The notes under the pieces were generated by a model, which made no database searches, was not told where the DNA came from, and saw only the letters and a list, made by a program, of their open reading frames with translations. DNA of 64,000 nucleotides from Bacillus_AD sp047238185 (GTDB lineage Bacteria; Bacillota; Bacilli; Bacillales; DSM-1321): assembly GCF_047238185.1 (NCBI RefSeq), contig NZ_JBDFMI010000001.1, positions 1,054,001 through 1,118,000 of the forward strand, given 5' to 3'. This document shows, in pieces, positions 26,453-36,088 of this stretch; positions within the stretch are counted from its first letter, which is position 1; the number at the start of each line of letters is the position of its first letter. The translations under genes were made by a program, and so were the position numbers.

Positions 26453-28462
26453 TTACTTTACGATTTTTTTATACCCTGCATAGGTGGCCAGGAAGTAGCC
26501 GCCGTATACGAGGATAAGTACAGCTGCTGTAATGAGTGAAGGGACTAACACACTTATTTTTCCAAAGAGCATCACTGCTGCATTGACAACTTTAATGCCG
26601 AAAAATGAATGTACGATCGCTAACGAAAGCGGCATCAGAAAGTAGATGGCAATTTGCTTGAAGATAGATCGGTTAATCGTTCTATCCGGTACTCCAATCT
26701 TCTTCAACATCAAATATCGTTCTGCATTATCGCTTGCCTCAGATAATTGCTGGAGGGCAAGGACAGCTGCACATGCAATTAGGAAAATGGTCCCTAAATA
26801 GATGCCAAGAAAGACAAAGATGGTTGAATTTCCTACAGCGCTGTCGTATGCCGCGGTTTTAGTAATCCCATAAATCGGATATCCCCTTTTTTGCATGTCA
26901 GGTCCCCAGCTCAACCCATCGAATGTACCCATAATCTTTTTATCATGCTCTTCTATGCGCTGGTCATAGTTTACATTCCAAATGGATTGATAGGCAGTCA
27001 TGCCAGCTACTGCGTCATCAGGCAATACAATAGCAAGCGAATCGGTCGGTGTATAATTATTGGTATATGAAAATGTGTCGGCCTGTTTGTTGATGATGTT
27101 GAATGGCTTACCATTGATGGTCAGGCTTTTTTGTTCATCGACAAGTTTGTCGACTGTTTTATGGAAATTCTCCATATTATAAAACAGCCATACTGAGTCA
27201 TTTGGAATATTGACTGGTTTTTTGCCCTGCAGTTTTGCCAGTTGCTAATAATCGGATTGCTTAATGGCGATTAAAGGCATGGATGTTACGCCTTTCGTCA
27301 ATTGGCCGGCCAGTTTATCCTGGTACTTTTCCAATAATGGAATTTGGTTAATACCTGTATTATACGTATTGAAACTGTATTGTTTGCCATACGCTGCAGT
27401 ATCTACCTTGTACTGCGTCAATATTTCCTTAATGTCTTTTGCGGCTGCCTCTTCTGTTGGAGAAATCGTAAAGACAGATGCCGAATACGGGGTAGAGACA
27501 TCAAGCCCCTTTTCCATCGAAGTCTTAATGCTGAATCCTGTCGATAAGACACCGATTGTGAAAAAGAGCATGATGCAAATGACGGACATAGATAAAAAGG
27601 TAGTGTTCACCTTTGAGTTTATCTGGCGCAGTATGAACATATTGATATTACTGTAATACATTTTTTTGTTGCGTTTAATCAGATTTAAAGCAAATCCGGA
27701 TAATGACATAAAAAACAGGAATGTCCCCGCCACACCAAGCAGGACACAAACTAAAACCGTATTTCCTCCTGAAAACAGTCCATTCTTCATAATTTGCTGG
27801 TAAGAAGTAGCCAAAAGAGCGAGCGATAGAATGAATAATAAGACAGATACCCATGTTTTCCGTACCTTCAAGCTCTCATTTTTTCTTGAAGCGGTCAAAA
27901 GGTCTATTAGCTTATATCTTGTGATCGTTATGGTATTGAACAGCATGACCATTACATAAATAATGCCGAAGTAGAGAATGGTTTTCCCGAGTGCTTCTTT
28001 TGAAATAGCGAATTGATACTTTGTCACATCAACTTCAAACATCTTAGCGGTCAGAAAGGATAATCCTTGTGAAGCAATTATTCCTGCGCCAAGGCCGGCA
28101 GCTAATGACAGAATGCCCACAAATACTGTTTCGCTTACCAGGATGCGGGAAATTTTATATTTTCCCATCCCCAGTGTCATATAAAGCCCTAATTCTTTTT
28201 TTCTCCGTTTTACCAAGAAATTATTTGCATATAAAATGAGAAATCCGAGGACGACTGACACAAATACGGATACATACGATAAAAGCAGCATTAAGCTGTC
28301 CACTGTTTGGGTCTTATTTTCCGAGAGATCTGCCATGGCCTTTTGGGCAGAGATGGAATTGAAACTGTAGAAAATACAGACTGCAAATGTCAATGTCAAA
28401 AAATAGATCAAGTAGTCAGAGATGCTTCTTTTTACATTTCGGAATGCCAGTTTAAAATACAT
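26453..28462 (-). pseudogene. BceB-type ABC permease with in-frame TAG at codon 406
   Basis: This is the permease of a BceAB-type antimicrobial-peptide detoxification transporter. The ATG at 28462 follows GGAGGTG. The frame encodes MYFKLAFRNVKRSISDYLIY and the FtsX-like helices, then meets TAG at 27245-27247. The same frame continues uninterrupted (QLAKLQGKKPVNIPNDSVWL…) to TAA at 26453, giving 669 residues if the TAG is read through, the usual BceB length. The stop falls in the large extracellular domain that normally senses the peptide. The C-terminal part keeps its last helices but has no binding site of its own. It is either a nonsense-mutated gene, a suppressed codon, or a sequence error. 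Confidence 0.85.
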
Positions 28463-29219
28463 GATTGGATTCACCTCCAAGTTCGCTGACGGCTTGAATG
28501 ATCATTTGAAAGAATTCTTTTCTTGTTCTGTTTCCGCGCACTAATTCCGTGTAGATCGTGCCGTCTTTAATGAAAAGGATCCTATGTGCATAACTTGCCG
28601 TGAACGCATCGTGAGTGACCATTAGGATGGTTGCGTTCAATTCTTTATTCAGCTTCTCGAAGGAATCAAGCAATAGAGTGGATGATTTGCTATCCAGAGC
28701 TCCTGTAGGCTCATCCGCTAATATGATGGAGGGATCCGTCACTATTGCACGGACAGAGGCTACTCTTTGTTTTTGCCCTCCTGACATTTCATAAGGGAAC
28801 TTATGAAGCACTTCGGATATTCCTAAAGTCTCTGCTGTTTTTTTTACCAATTGGTCAATTTCTTCTGATTTTCTGCCTTGTATGGTTAAAGCAATCGCGA
28901 TATTTTCATAAGCTGTCAATGTGTCGAGAAGGTTGAAATCCTGGAAGATGAAACCCAATTCATCCCTGCGGAATTTCTCAAGTTTCCCTGCTTTCAGCCT
29001 GGTGATATCCTGGCCCTTTATGAGGATGCTTCCTGCTGTGACCGTATCGATCGTAGAAATACAATTCAGCAGCGTTGTCTTTCCGCTTCCCGATGGTCCC
29101 ATGATCCCGACAAATTCTCCTTCCTCCACAGTGAAGCTAATGTTGTCAATCGCCTTGGAAACCATTCCTATTTTGCCGTATCTTTTCTCGATATGGTCCA
29201 CCGTTAAGACTGTACCCAT
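28452..29219 (-). CDS. BceA-type ABC transporter ATP-binding protein
   Basis: This ATPase (about 255 residues) belongs to the peptide-7 exporter (BceAB/YxdLM) family, which protects against bacitracin and other cell-wall-targeting peptides. It has Walker A GPSGSGKT (41-48), signature MSGGQKQR, Walker B IILADEPTGALDSKS and a C-terminal Bce-type tail (LVRGNRTRKEFFQMI). Its end overlaps the permease start. The start is the ATG at 29219 or GTG at 29222, both after AAAGGAG. No BceRS-like two-component genes are adjacent. Confidence 0.9.
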   Translation of the reverse strand: MGTVLTVDHIEKRYGKIGMVSKAIDNISFTVEEGEFVGIMGPSGSGKTTLLNCISTIDTVTAGSILIKGQDITRLKAGKLEKFRRDELGFIFQDFNLLDTLTAYENIAIALTIQGRKSEEIDQLVKKTAETLGISEVLHKFPYEMSGGQKQRVASVRAIVTDPSIILADEPTGALDSKSSTLLLDSFEKLNKELNATILMVTHDAFTASYAHRILFIKDGTIYTELVRGNRTRKEFFQMIIQAVSELGGESNHVF

Positions 29220-29299
29220 CACAATCAATCTCCTTTGAATTTGATAATTGAATTGTACGTCTATTCGGCGAAATCAAATATCGATTGATGTTTCAATTG

Positions 29300-29317
29300 C
29301 CTTACAAGGTTGTAAGG
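29300..29317. promoter_or_regulatory. Palindromic operator resembling a BceR site
   Basis: CCTTACAAGGTTGTAAGG is a perfect 18-bp palindrome. It contains TTACA-N4-TGTAA, the form I recall as the BceR-family response-regulator site (TnACA-N4-TGTAA). It lies about 80 bases upstream of the bceA-like start, so a BceR-type regulator encoded elsewhere probably acts here. Confidence 0.6.
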
Positions 29318-29330
29318 ATTTAGCTATAAT
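29302..29330 (+). promoter_or_regulatory. Candidate sigma-A promoter toward the exopolysaccharide operon
   Basis: TTACAA (29302-29307), 17 bases, TATAAT (29325-29330) points into the exopolysaccharide operon, whose first gene starts about 200 bases on. The -35 lies inside the palindromic operator, so a regulator bound there could affect both directions. No riboswitch motif was recognised in the leader. Confidence 0.45.
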
Positions 29331-29527
29331 CCAAAAAAGTATGTGTGAATTATGTGTAAATTTCAAAAATAATAGTAATAGTAACTGAATTATTAAAAAA
29401 AACATTTAAGTTCTATTATATTGGGTAGGTAAAAAGTATTGGTTCTTAGGGACGCGTTTGAAAATTGTTTGTAAGCTTTTATATGCTTCCCATTCGATTA
29501 ATGAAAGAGAGGGGGTCAAAAATAGGT

Positions 29528-31009
29528 ATGTTTATAAAGAAAAGGAATAATGCGAAAGGTTCTTCTCGGACATCAATTAAAAAGGTATTGAATATCACAT
29601 GTATTTTTTTTGTACTATTTATATTGGCTGGCTGTAGCATGTTACAAAAAAATAGTGAGTCTTCTGAGAATAAAGAGATTAAAAAGAAACCTGAGCAATC
29701 TATTGGAACCTATAAAGGAAATAAAAGTAAAGCTGTTTCAATGGTGTATACGACTAAGCCAGTATTATCCCTTACATTTAATGGTATGGGAGATTCGGAT
29801 ACGATGGAACAAGTACTTGACTTATTGGATCAGAGTGGACTTAAGGCCACCTTCTTTTTACCAGGGATGCGTGTTGCCGAGGAGCCGGAAATTGCTCTTG
29901 AAATAAAGAAAAGGGGACATGAAATCGAGAACAATACTCTAAATGGTCAGGATATGAGTAAGTATAGTTATGAAGATATATACAAAGAGATTCACTTAGC
30001 GAATAAAGTCATAGAAGAAAAAGTAGGAGTCAAACCAAAATATGTCCGGACTGTTGAAGGTGATTATAATGAGAAGATTCAGCTGGCAACTGCTCATAAT
30101 GGCCAAAAAGCAGTTATAGGGAATAGCTTATTTCTTCATAACTGGCGAGATGAAACTGTTCTAGAAAAACAACACTTCATAAGGAAATATATGAATAGAG
30201 GCGGCATTATTACACTTGATACAGAAGAGAATAAAGATTTGTTGGCTAGTTTATCTTTGATTATTAAAGCGGCGAAGGATGTAGGTTACGAATTTATACC
30301 TGTGGATAATTTAATGGCGATTGGAAATGAAAGAAAGCCATTGCAGCAAATTCCAGGTTATGATGCCGCTAAGGTCAATTTGAATTACAAAAATGTTCAA
30401 TACACTTTAAATACTCATATGAATACTAGTCAAAAAGTAGTAGCTCTATCTTTTGATGACTGGGGAACAGATTATACAATAACGAAGATCTTAAATATAT
30501 TAGAGAAGTATAATGTGAAAGCTTCATTTTTTCTCAGAGCTGATGGAGTTGAAAAAAATCCTAATTTGGCCAGAGCTATTTATGAGGGTGGTCATGATGT
30601 AGGAAACCATACATATAGCCATCCTATATTTACTAAAAGCACACCTCTTCAGATTCAAGAAGATATTGTAAAAGCACACCGTGTGATTACAGAAGCAATT
30701 CAGGCAAAACCAACAATGCTTCTTAGACCGCCTACCGGGGCTGTTACGGATAAGGAAGCAAAGATCATCGCAGCAACAGGGTATACATCCATTTCAAACT
30801 ATGATGTTACACCTACAGATTTTGATAGAAAGAAAAGCGCTGTTCAAATTGTCAATTCTATAATGGAACAGACAAGAAACGGAAGCGTAATCCTTCTTCA
30901 TACTCTTGATGATACAAATACGATTGAAGCATTGCCGATGGCAATCGAACAGTTGCGTCAAAACGGTTATCGGTTTGTTAAAATGACTGATGTTATTAAG
31001 GTGCCATAA
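29528..31009 (+). CDS. Lipoprotein with two NodB (polysaccharide deacetylase) domains, the first degenerate
   Basis: This 493-residue lipoprotein has its signal peptide ending in the lipobox FILAGC (Cys 36). Domain 1 (about 78-270) keeps the NodB fold pattern (LKATFFLPGMRVAEEPEIA) but reads TFNGMG where the catalytic TFDDG motif belongs and lacks the H-x3-H zinc motif. Domain 2 (about 303-490) keeps LSFDDW (D310, D311), HTYSH (H361, H365), RPP (400-402) and ILLH (H458), so it should be an active metal-dependent N- or O-deacetylase. It heads the exopolysaccharide operon. The ATG at 29528 has only a weak AGG nearby; an in-frame ATG lies at 29501, upstream of the GAGAGGGGG stretch. Confidence 0.82.
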   Translation: MFIKKRNNAKGSSRTSIKKVLNITCIFFVLFILAGCSMLQKNSESSENKEIKKKPEQSIGTYKGNKSKAVSMVYTTKPVLSLTFNGMGDSDTMEQVLDLLDQSGLKATFFLPGMRVAEEPEIALEIKKRGHEIENNTLNGQDMSKYSYEDIYKEIHLANKVIEEKVGVKPKYVRTVEGDYNEKIQLATAHNGQKAVIGNSLFLHNWRDETVLEKQHFIRKYMNRGGIITLDTEENKDLLASLSLIIKAAKDVGYEFIPVDNLMAIGNERKPLQQIPGYDAAKVNLNYKNVQYTLNTHMNTSQKVVALSFDDWGTDYTITKILNILEKYNVKASFFLRADGVEKNPNLARAIYEGGHDVGNHTYSHPIFTKSTPLQIQEDIVKAHRVITEAIQAKPTMLLRPPTGAVTDKEAKIIAATGYTSISNYDVTPTDFDRKKSAVQIVNSIMEQTRNGSVILLHTLDDTNTIEALPMAIEQLRQNGYRFVKMTDVIKVP

Positions 31010-31029
31010 CAGATAAGGAGTCGATCAGA

Positions 31030-32349
31030 ATGACAAAAGAGATTTATCAACAGATTTTAGACCAGAACATACCTCTGGCGGTCATCGGCCTAGGATATGT
31101 CGGTTTACCTATTGCAGTGAGTTTTTCTAAGAAAGTAAAGGTAATAGGGTTTGATATTGATAGAAATAAAATTGAAGACTTGAGAAATGGCATTGATATT
31201 TCGGGAGAGGTCAATGATGAAGAAATACAAAATTGCTCAGTTGTATTCACATCGGATCCCAATGATTTGAAAGAAGCTAAATTCTATGTAATAGCTGTTC
31301 CGACACCTGTAATGGAAGGCAATGTACCAGATCTTACATATGTCGTAAAAGCAAGCGAGTTGGTAGCTAAACAAATGCCGCATGGTTCGACAATCGTTTA
31401 TGAATCAACCGTTTATCCCGGTGTGACTGAAGAAGTGTGTGTACCAATCCTTGAAAAATATTCAGGATTACAATCTGATAAGGATTTTTACTACGGATAT
31501 TCTCCTGAACGAATTAATCCTGGTGATCAAGTAAATACGTTAGAGAATATTGTTAAGGTTGTTTCTGGTAATAATGAAGAAGCGCTTGATTTGATTGCAA
31601 ACGTTTATTCACTTGTCATTAGGGCGGGAGTTTTTAAAGCGCAAAGTATTCAAGTAGCAGAAGCTGCAAAGGTTGTAGAAAATGCACAAAGGGATATTAA
31701 TATCGCATTTTTAAATGAAGTTTCAATGATGTTTCACCAAATGGGAATCGATACCCAAGAAGTGTTAAATGCAGCAGGAACAAAATGGAATTTCATTCCT
31801 TTTAAACCAGGTTTAGTTGGAGGGCACTGCATCGGGATTGATCCATACTATTTGACCTATAGGGCTGAAGAGAATGGATATAGTTCTAAAATCATTATGG
31901 CCGGCCGTCAAATAAACAATGGAATGGGTGCTTATATTTCACAACATATCATTAAACAGATGGTTCGGCTAAAAATGGACAGTACAAATTTGAAAGTAGG
32001 GATTCTGGGAATAACATTTAAAGAAGATTGCCCTGATATTCGAAATACGAAAGTAAAAGATATCATTGATGAATTAAAAGCATATAATATACATCCATTG
32101 GTAATGGATCCATTAGCTGATCAAGAATATGTACAAAAAGAATATGATATAGATTTATGCGAAATGGAAGATATGAAGAATATGAATATTATAGTAATTG
32201 CTGTTCCGCATCAGCTATTCAGAGAAATGGATATAGCTGACTTTGAAAGAATGTTTGATAGAACGCAGCCAAAACTATTGATTGATATAAAAGGGGCATA
32301 CAATAAAGAAGAGTTTCAAGAGAATGGTTATTATTACTGGCGACTTTAA
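31030..32349 (+). CDS. UDP-N-acetylhexosamine 6-dehydrogenase (TviB/WbpO type)
   Basis: This 439-residue NAD-dependent nucleotide-sugar dehydrogenase oxidises C6 of a UDP-hexosamine to the uronic acid. The N-terminal Rossmann motif is GLGYVGLP (21-28), and the catalytic Cys 267 lies in GGHCIGIDPYYLTY. The segments YESTVYPGVTEEVCVPIL, YSPERINPGD and EAAKVVENAQRDINIAFLNE are close to Salmonella TviB (UDP-GlcNAc to UDP-GlcNAcA) and Pseudomonas WbpO (UDP-GalNAc), and less like UDP-glucose dehydrogenase. It lies 20 bases after the deacetylase and should supply the activated sugar acid for the synthase downstream. Confidence 0.88.
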   Translation: MTKEIYQQILDQNIPLAVIGLGYVGLPIAVSFSKKVKVIGFDIDRNKIEDLRNGIDISGEVNDEEIQNCSVVFTSDPNDLKEAKFYVIAVPTPVMEGNVPDLTYVVKASELVAKQMPHGSTIVYESTVYPGVTEEVCVPILEKYSGLQSDKDFYYGYSPERINPGDQVNTLENIVKVVSGNNEEALDLIANVYSLVIRAGVFKAQSIQVAEAAKVVENAQRDINIAFLNEVSMMFHQMGIDTQEVLNAAGTKWNFIPFKPGLVGGHCIGIDPYYLTYRAEENGYSSKIIMAGRQINNGMGAYISQHIIKQMVRLKMDSTNLKVGILGITFKEDCPDIRNTKVKDIIDELKAYNIHPLVMDPLADQEYVQKEYDIDLCEMEDMKNMNIIVIAVPHQLFREMDIADFERMFDRTQPKLLIDIKGAYNKEEFQENGYYYWRL

Positions 32350-32373
32350 TCAAGGGATTGGAGGAAGCTCACG

Positions 32374-34257
32374 GTGATAAAAAAGAAGGAAAATAAGGAA
32401 AATAAGAAAAAGAAGAAAAATAAAGAAATACTTAGCAATCCACGTCCAGATAGAAGAATTTTATCGAGTGTTCCCGACCCGGAACACGTAAGGAACCTCA
32501 AGGATCGAAGAGGAATTAAGTATCAATCAGCAAATGACTTTCATAATGGGACAGACCCAAATGATGCGTATCAAGTGCGAATGAATAGTATGCGTTACGA
32601 AGTCGATTTTCCAGTAAAACTTACGATAGGCACTAAACGAAAAAAAAGTCTGCAAGGCAGGGCAGTTGATATTTCATCTACTGGAGTGTTAATTGAATTT
32701 AGCCAAAATAGTAATGAAATTGATATTGGTGATAAGGTTAAATTAGAATTTGACATACCTTCTGGCAGTATGCCTGAAGGATTCGATTCAAAAGTAAAAA
32801 CAGGGGCTTTTACAATAAGAGTGTATACGGAACGAGATGGAAACAATGAAAAGTATATGCTGGCATTCGAGTTTGTGAAACCTTTAACAGAGTATTTTCA
32901 AAAGAAACGTTGGGGTTATTCCGTTTATACTGCCAGCGCGTTCTTATTCATTGTCGTTTTGTTGGTTATGTTGATGAGGGCAGAAAGTATTATCTATTTT
33001 AAATACAATTGGTTACTGTATCTGTATAGCTTAATCGCAGCTGCCTTTTTATTAACGCGTTATATGTTTGGTGCTTTGTTCAGAGATGTACCAATCAATC
33101 CTGATTATACTCCAGGGGTAAGTATCATTATTCCTTGTTTCAACGAAAAAGAATGGATCAGCAGAACGATTATAAGTTGCTTAAATCAAGATTATCCAGT
33201 TGATAAATTAGAAGTGATTATTGTTGATGACTGTTCTACGGACGGTTCTCAGGAAGAGATTAAAAAAACGGTTGATTTAATCCATAAAGAGGCTGGTAGA
33301 TATTTAACGAAAGAACGGTTAAAGATGATTCTCTTGCCAGAAAATGGAGGGAAACGTATTGCTCTGGTGGAAGGGGTCAAAATGGCTAAATTTGATTTAG
33401 TCACCTTCGTGGATAGCGATAGCTTTTTGGATTCAATGGCTATCAAAAATTTGGTTCAACCTTTTCAGGATCCCAAGATGGGTGGAGTGGCTGGTAGAAC
33501 TGATGTGGAAAACAAGTATACCAATGCATTGACAAAACTTCAAACGGTTCGGTATTATATCGCGTTTCGAATTATGAAAGCGGCCGAATCGTACTTTGAT
33601 AGCGTTACTTGTCTTTCAGGGCCATTATCATGCTATCGGAAAAATTTAATTATTGAAAATGAAGAAGCTTGGCTAAATCAAACGTTTCTTGGACATTCAG
33701 CAACGTTTGGGGATGACAGAAGTATGACTAATTATATTTTGAAAGAGCATAGGACTGGCTATCAGGACACGGCAATTTGTTCAACGATTGTACCATCCGA
33801 TACACATGTTTTTCTCAAACAACAAATGAGATGGAAACGTTCATGGTTAAGGGAATCATTGAGGGCAGGAAGTTTTATTTGGAGAAAAGAACCTTTTATG
33901 GCCCTGTTTTTCTATATAGGACTCATCGTCCCAATCGCTGCCCCTGTTATTGTTTTATATAATTTAGTTTATGTGCCTATTTTTTATCACGTATTTCCGA
34001 AAACCTTCTTGATGGGTTTACTATTAATGGCACTATTAATGAGTTTGGCTCACTTATTCTTTAAGAAAAGCAAATTGTGGGTATTTGGATTTGTTTTCTG
34101 TATTTTTTACGAATTTGTGCTTCTATGGCAGATGCCTGTCGCTTGGGTTACGTTTTGGAAGTCAACATGGGGTACAAGGGAAACGCCTCAGGATATTGAA
34201 GCGAAAAATAAAAAAGCTGATAAAAATGCAAAAAATAAAAAAGGATTGTCGATTTAA
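32374..34257 (+). CDS. PilZ domain fused to a GT2 exopolysaccharide synthase
   Basis: This 627-residue membrane glycosyltransferase has, in order, a Lys/Glu-rich tail (1-50), a PilZ c-di-GMP-binding domain (about 68-170; R69 and R74, then DISSTG with D99, S101 and G104), two membrane helices (about 183-200 and 211-230) and a GT2 catalytic domain (about 247-490). The GT2 domain has VDD (285-286), DSD (347-349), GDDR (446-449) and QQMRW (483-487), and at least three helices follow. FGDDRSMTNYIL resembles hyaluronan/chitin synthase motifs. It would polymerise and export a glycan at the membrane when c-di-GMP is bound. GTG start after TTGGAGG. No BcsB-type partner is visible. Confidence 0.88.
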   Translation: MIKKKENKENKKKKKNKEILSNPRPDRRILSSVPDPEHVRNLKDRRGIKYQSANDFHNGTDPNDAYQVRMNSMRYEVDFPVKLTIGTKRKKSLQGRAVDISSTGVLIEFSQNSNEIDIGDKVKLEFDIPSGSMPEGFDSKVKTGAFTIRVYTERDGNNEKYMLAFEFVKPLTEYFQKKRWGYSVYTASAFLFIVVLLVMLMRAESIIYFKYNWLLYLYSLIAAAFLLTRYMFGALFRDVPINPDYTPGVSIIIPCFNEKEWISRTIISCLNQDYPVDKLEVIIVDDCSTDGSQEEIKKTVDLIHKEAGRYLTKERLKMILLPENGGKRIALVEGVKMAKFDLVTFVDSDSFLDSMAIKNLVQPFQDPKMGGVAGRTDVENKYTNALTKLQTVRYYIAFRIMKAAESYFDSVTCLSGPLSCYRKNLIIENEEAWLNQTFLGHSATFGDDRSMTNYILKEHRTGYQDTAICSTIVPSDTHVFLKQQMRWKRSWLRESLRAGSFIWRKEPFMALFFYIGLIVPIAAPVIVLYNLVYVPIFYHVFPKTFLMGLLLMALLMSLAHLFFKKSKLWVFGFVFCIFYEFVLLWQMPVAWVTFWKSTWGTRETPQDIEAKNKKADKNAKNKKGLSI

Positions 34258-34296
34258 CGTAACATCTTTGATTTCTTATAGAGAGGAAGCTATATA

Positions 34297-36057
34297 ATGG
34301 CAAGACAACATATAGATGATGCTCTCGATTATCGCCGGAAGGATAGGATGAAAAAAACGAAGGTGATACTGCAGATAATCATTTTGATTATTATTGGGTA
34401 TCTATTATTCCAAGCTTTGTTTCATCCTAATAAGTATAAGGAACCAAATAAAAATAATTGGCATAACGAGAATGGCTTCATTGCTTTATCTTATTTTGGA
34501 GTAGATCGTACGGGTTCACCGAAGTTAATCGCTAAGAAACAGCTTGAGAAACAGTTGGAAGCCTTACATGATCAAGGATATCAGACTATTTCTCAATCGG
34601 ATATTCTTGATTTTTATCATAAGGGGAAGCCTTTGCCTGCTAAAGCGCTGTTCTTATCTTTTGAGGATGGACGCAATGATTCAAGTCTCTACGCTTACCC
34701 TTTGCTTGAAAAGTTCAATTATAAAGCCACCTTTCTCTCCTATGCCAACAAAATGGGAGTAAAGGACAATAAATTTGTACAAGCAAAAGAAATGCTTAGG
34801 ATGAAGAAGACAGGCTATTGGGAATTGGGGACTAATGGCTACCGTCTATCATATATAAATGTGTTCGATAAGGATGGCTATTTTTTAGGTGAAAAGACAG
34901 AGGAGGAAATATCCAATAAAACTAAAATTGGTCACTATAATCATTATTTAATGGATTTTATCCGAGATGAGAATATGATTCCAACTGAAAATAGAAAAGA
35001 AATGGAACATAGAATTCGTAAAGATTATTCAGCAATGAGAAACGTTTATAAAGATTCTTTAGGTTCCGTACCGGGACTTTATATGATTATGCATGCAAAC
35101 GCTTTGAATAACGGCATGAACCGTTTAGTTGAAGATGTCAATAATGAAGAAATTAAGTCTACATTTAATATGAATTTCAATCGGGAAGGGAATATGTTGA
35201 ATGACAGAAAAGGGGTTTTATACGATTTAACGAGAGTACAGCCTCAACCTTATTGGTATACAAATCATCTGTTGATGAAGATAAAAAAAGACACTAAGCA
35301 AAGAGTCCAGTTTATTAATGGCGATCCCAATAAAGCGAAGAAGTGGGATGAATTAAAAGGAGCTGCCGAGTTTGAAAATAGCAAAATTGCTTTGACGTCA
35401 ACTCCTGGAAGTGAAGGACTCCTTTTACTGAAAAAGAAGGAAGACCTCAAAAATTTTCAACTGAACGTCGATTTAATAGGCAATGTTGTTGGAAAACAGT
35501 CTATTTATATGCGCTATGATAGAAAAAAGAATTCATTCCTTCGTGTAACGCTAAATAATAATGTCATTGAAATTGATCAAAAAATGCAAGGCAAGAAGGT
35601 GGAACGTTTATATACTAATAAATTACCCGTAATTAAATGGGAGGATAAGGACCTTGCCCTAGAAAAAGCAACCACGTATACTCGCGAACAATCAGTAGCT
35701 GGAGTACGGAGGGAGGAAGAGGATTATCCTCTAAATATACAAAAAAAGAGAAATCTGAAGATTGATATCGAAAATCAAAAAGTAACCATAAAAGTTGATG
35801 GCGATACACTTTCCAAAACAGTGAAATTGGATTCCTCCTTATCAAAGGGTGGAGTGGCTCTTGGATCTGAAGCCCATGAAAAAAGTGAAGAAGATAATAT
35901 ATATGACGGGGTTTTTGATAATTTAATCATTCAGGCACATAAAAACGGAAACGAGTATGAAGTATTCAACAGTAAGCCATCGGGAGTGGAAAAATTCATT
36001 AGTAAGATAACAGAATGGTATAATCGTTCCATTGATTGGGCAATTGATACGTTCTAA
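34297..36057 (+). CDS. Membrane-anchored NodB-like protein with beta-rich C-terminus
   Basis: This 586-residue protein has a short cytoplasmic head, one anchor helix (about 22-42) and a polysaccharide-deacetylase-like domain from about residue 60. Its core reads LFLSFEDGRNDSS where NodB has TFDDG, and no clear H-x3-H motif follows, so catalysis is doubtful. The region around 350-560 is beta-rich and looks like a LamG/concanavalin-type carbohydrate-binding domain. It follows the synthase by 39 bases and belongs to the exopolysaccharide operon. It may bind, guide or modify the polymer outside the membrane. The family name is not certain. Confidence 0.7.
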   Translation: MARQHIDDALDYRRKDRMKKTKVILQIIILIIIGYLLFQALFHPNKYKEPNKNNWHNENGFIALSYFGVDRTGSPKLIAKKQLEKQLEALHDQGYQTISQSDILDFYHKGKPLPAKALFLSFEDGRNDSSLYAYPLLEKFNYKATFLSYANKMGVKDNKFVQAKEMLRMKKTGYWELGTNGYRLSYINVFDKDGYFLGEKTEEEISNKTKIGHYNHYLMDFIRDENMIPTENRKEMEHRIRKDYSAMRNVYKDSLGSVPGLYMIMHANALNNGMNRLVEDVNNEEIKSTFNMNFNREGNMLNDRKGVLYDLTRVQPQPYWYTNHLLMKIKKDTKQRVQFINGDPNKAKKWDELKGAAEFENSKIALTSTPGSEGLLLLKKKEDLKNFQLNVDLIGNVVGKQSIYMRYDRKKNSFLRVTLNNNVIEIDQKMQGKKVERLYTNKLPVIKWEDKDLALEKATTYTREQSVAGVRREEEDYPLNIQKKRNLKIDIENQKVTIKVDGDTLSKTVKLDSSLSKGGVALGSEAHEKSEEDNIYDGVFDNLIIQAHKNGNEYEVFNSKPSGVEKFISKITEWYNRSIDWAIDTF

Positions 36058-36088
36058 CCTGCTATAAAGGGGAAGAGAGCCAATAGTC

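Noticed and set aside
26453..27175. C-terminal part of the BceB permease as an independent gene
   Set aside because: The ATG at 27175 has no ribosome binding site, and the frame is continuous with the upstream half across the TAG codon.
29331..29527. c-di-GMP riboswitch ahead of the exopolysaccharide operon
   Set aside because: No GEMM-type core or tandem stem with its conserved A-rich and GC motifs could be found; control appears to act on the protein through PilZ.
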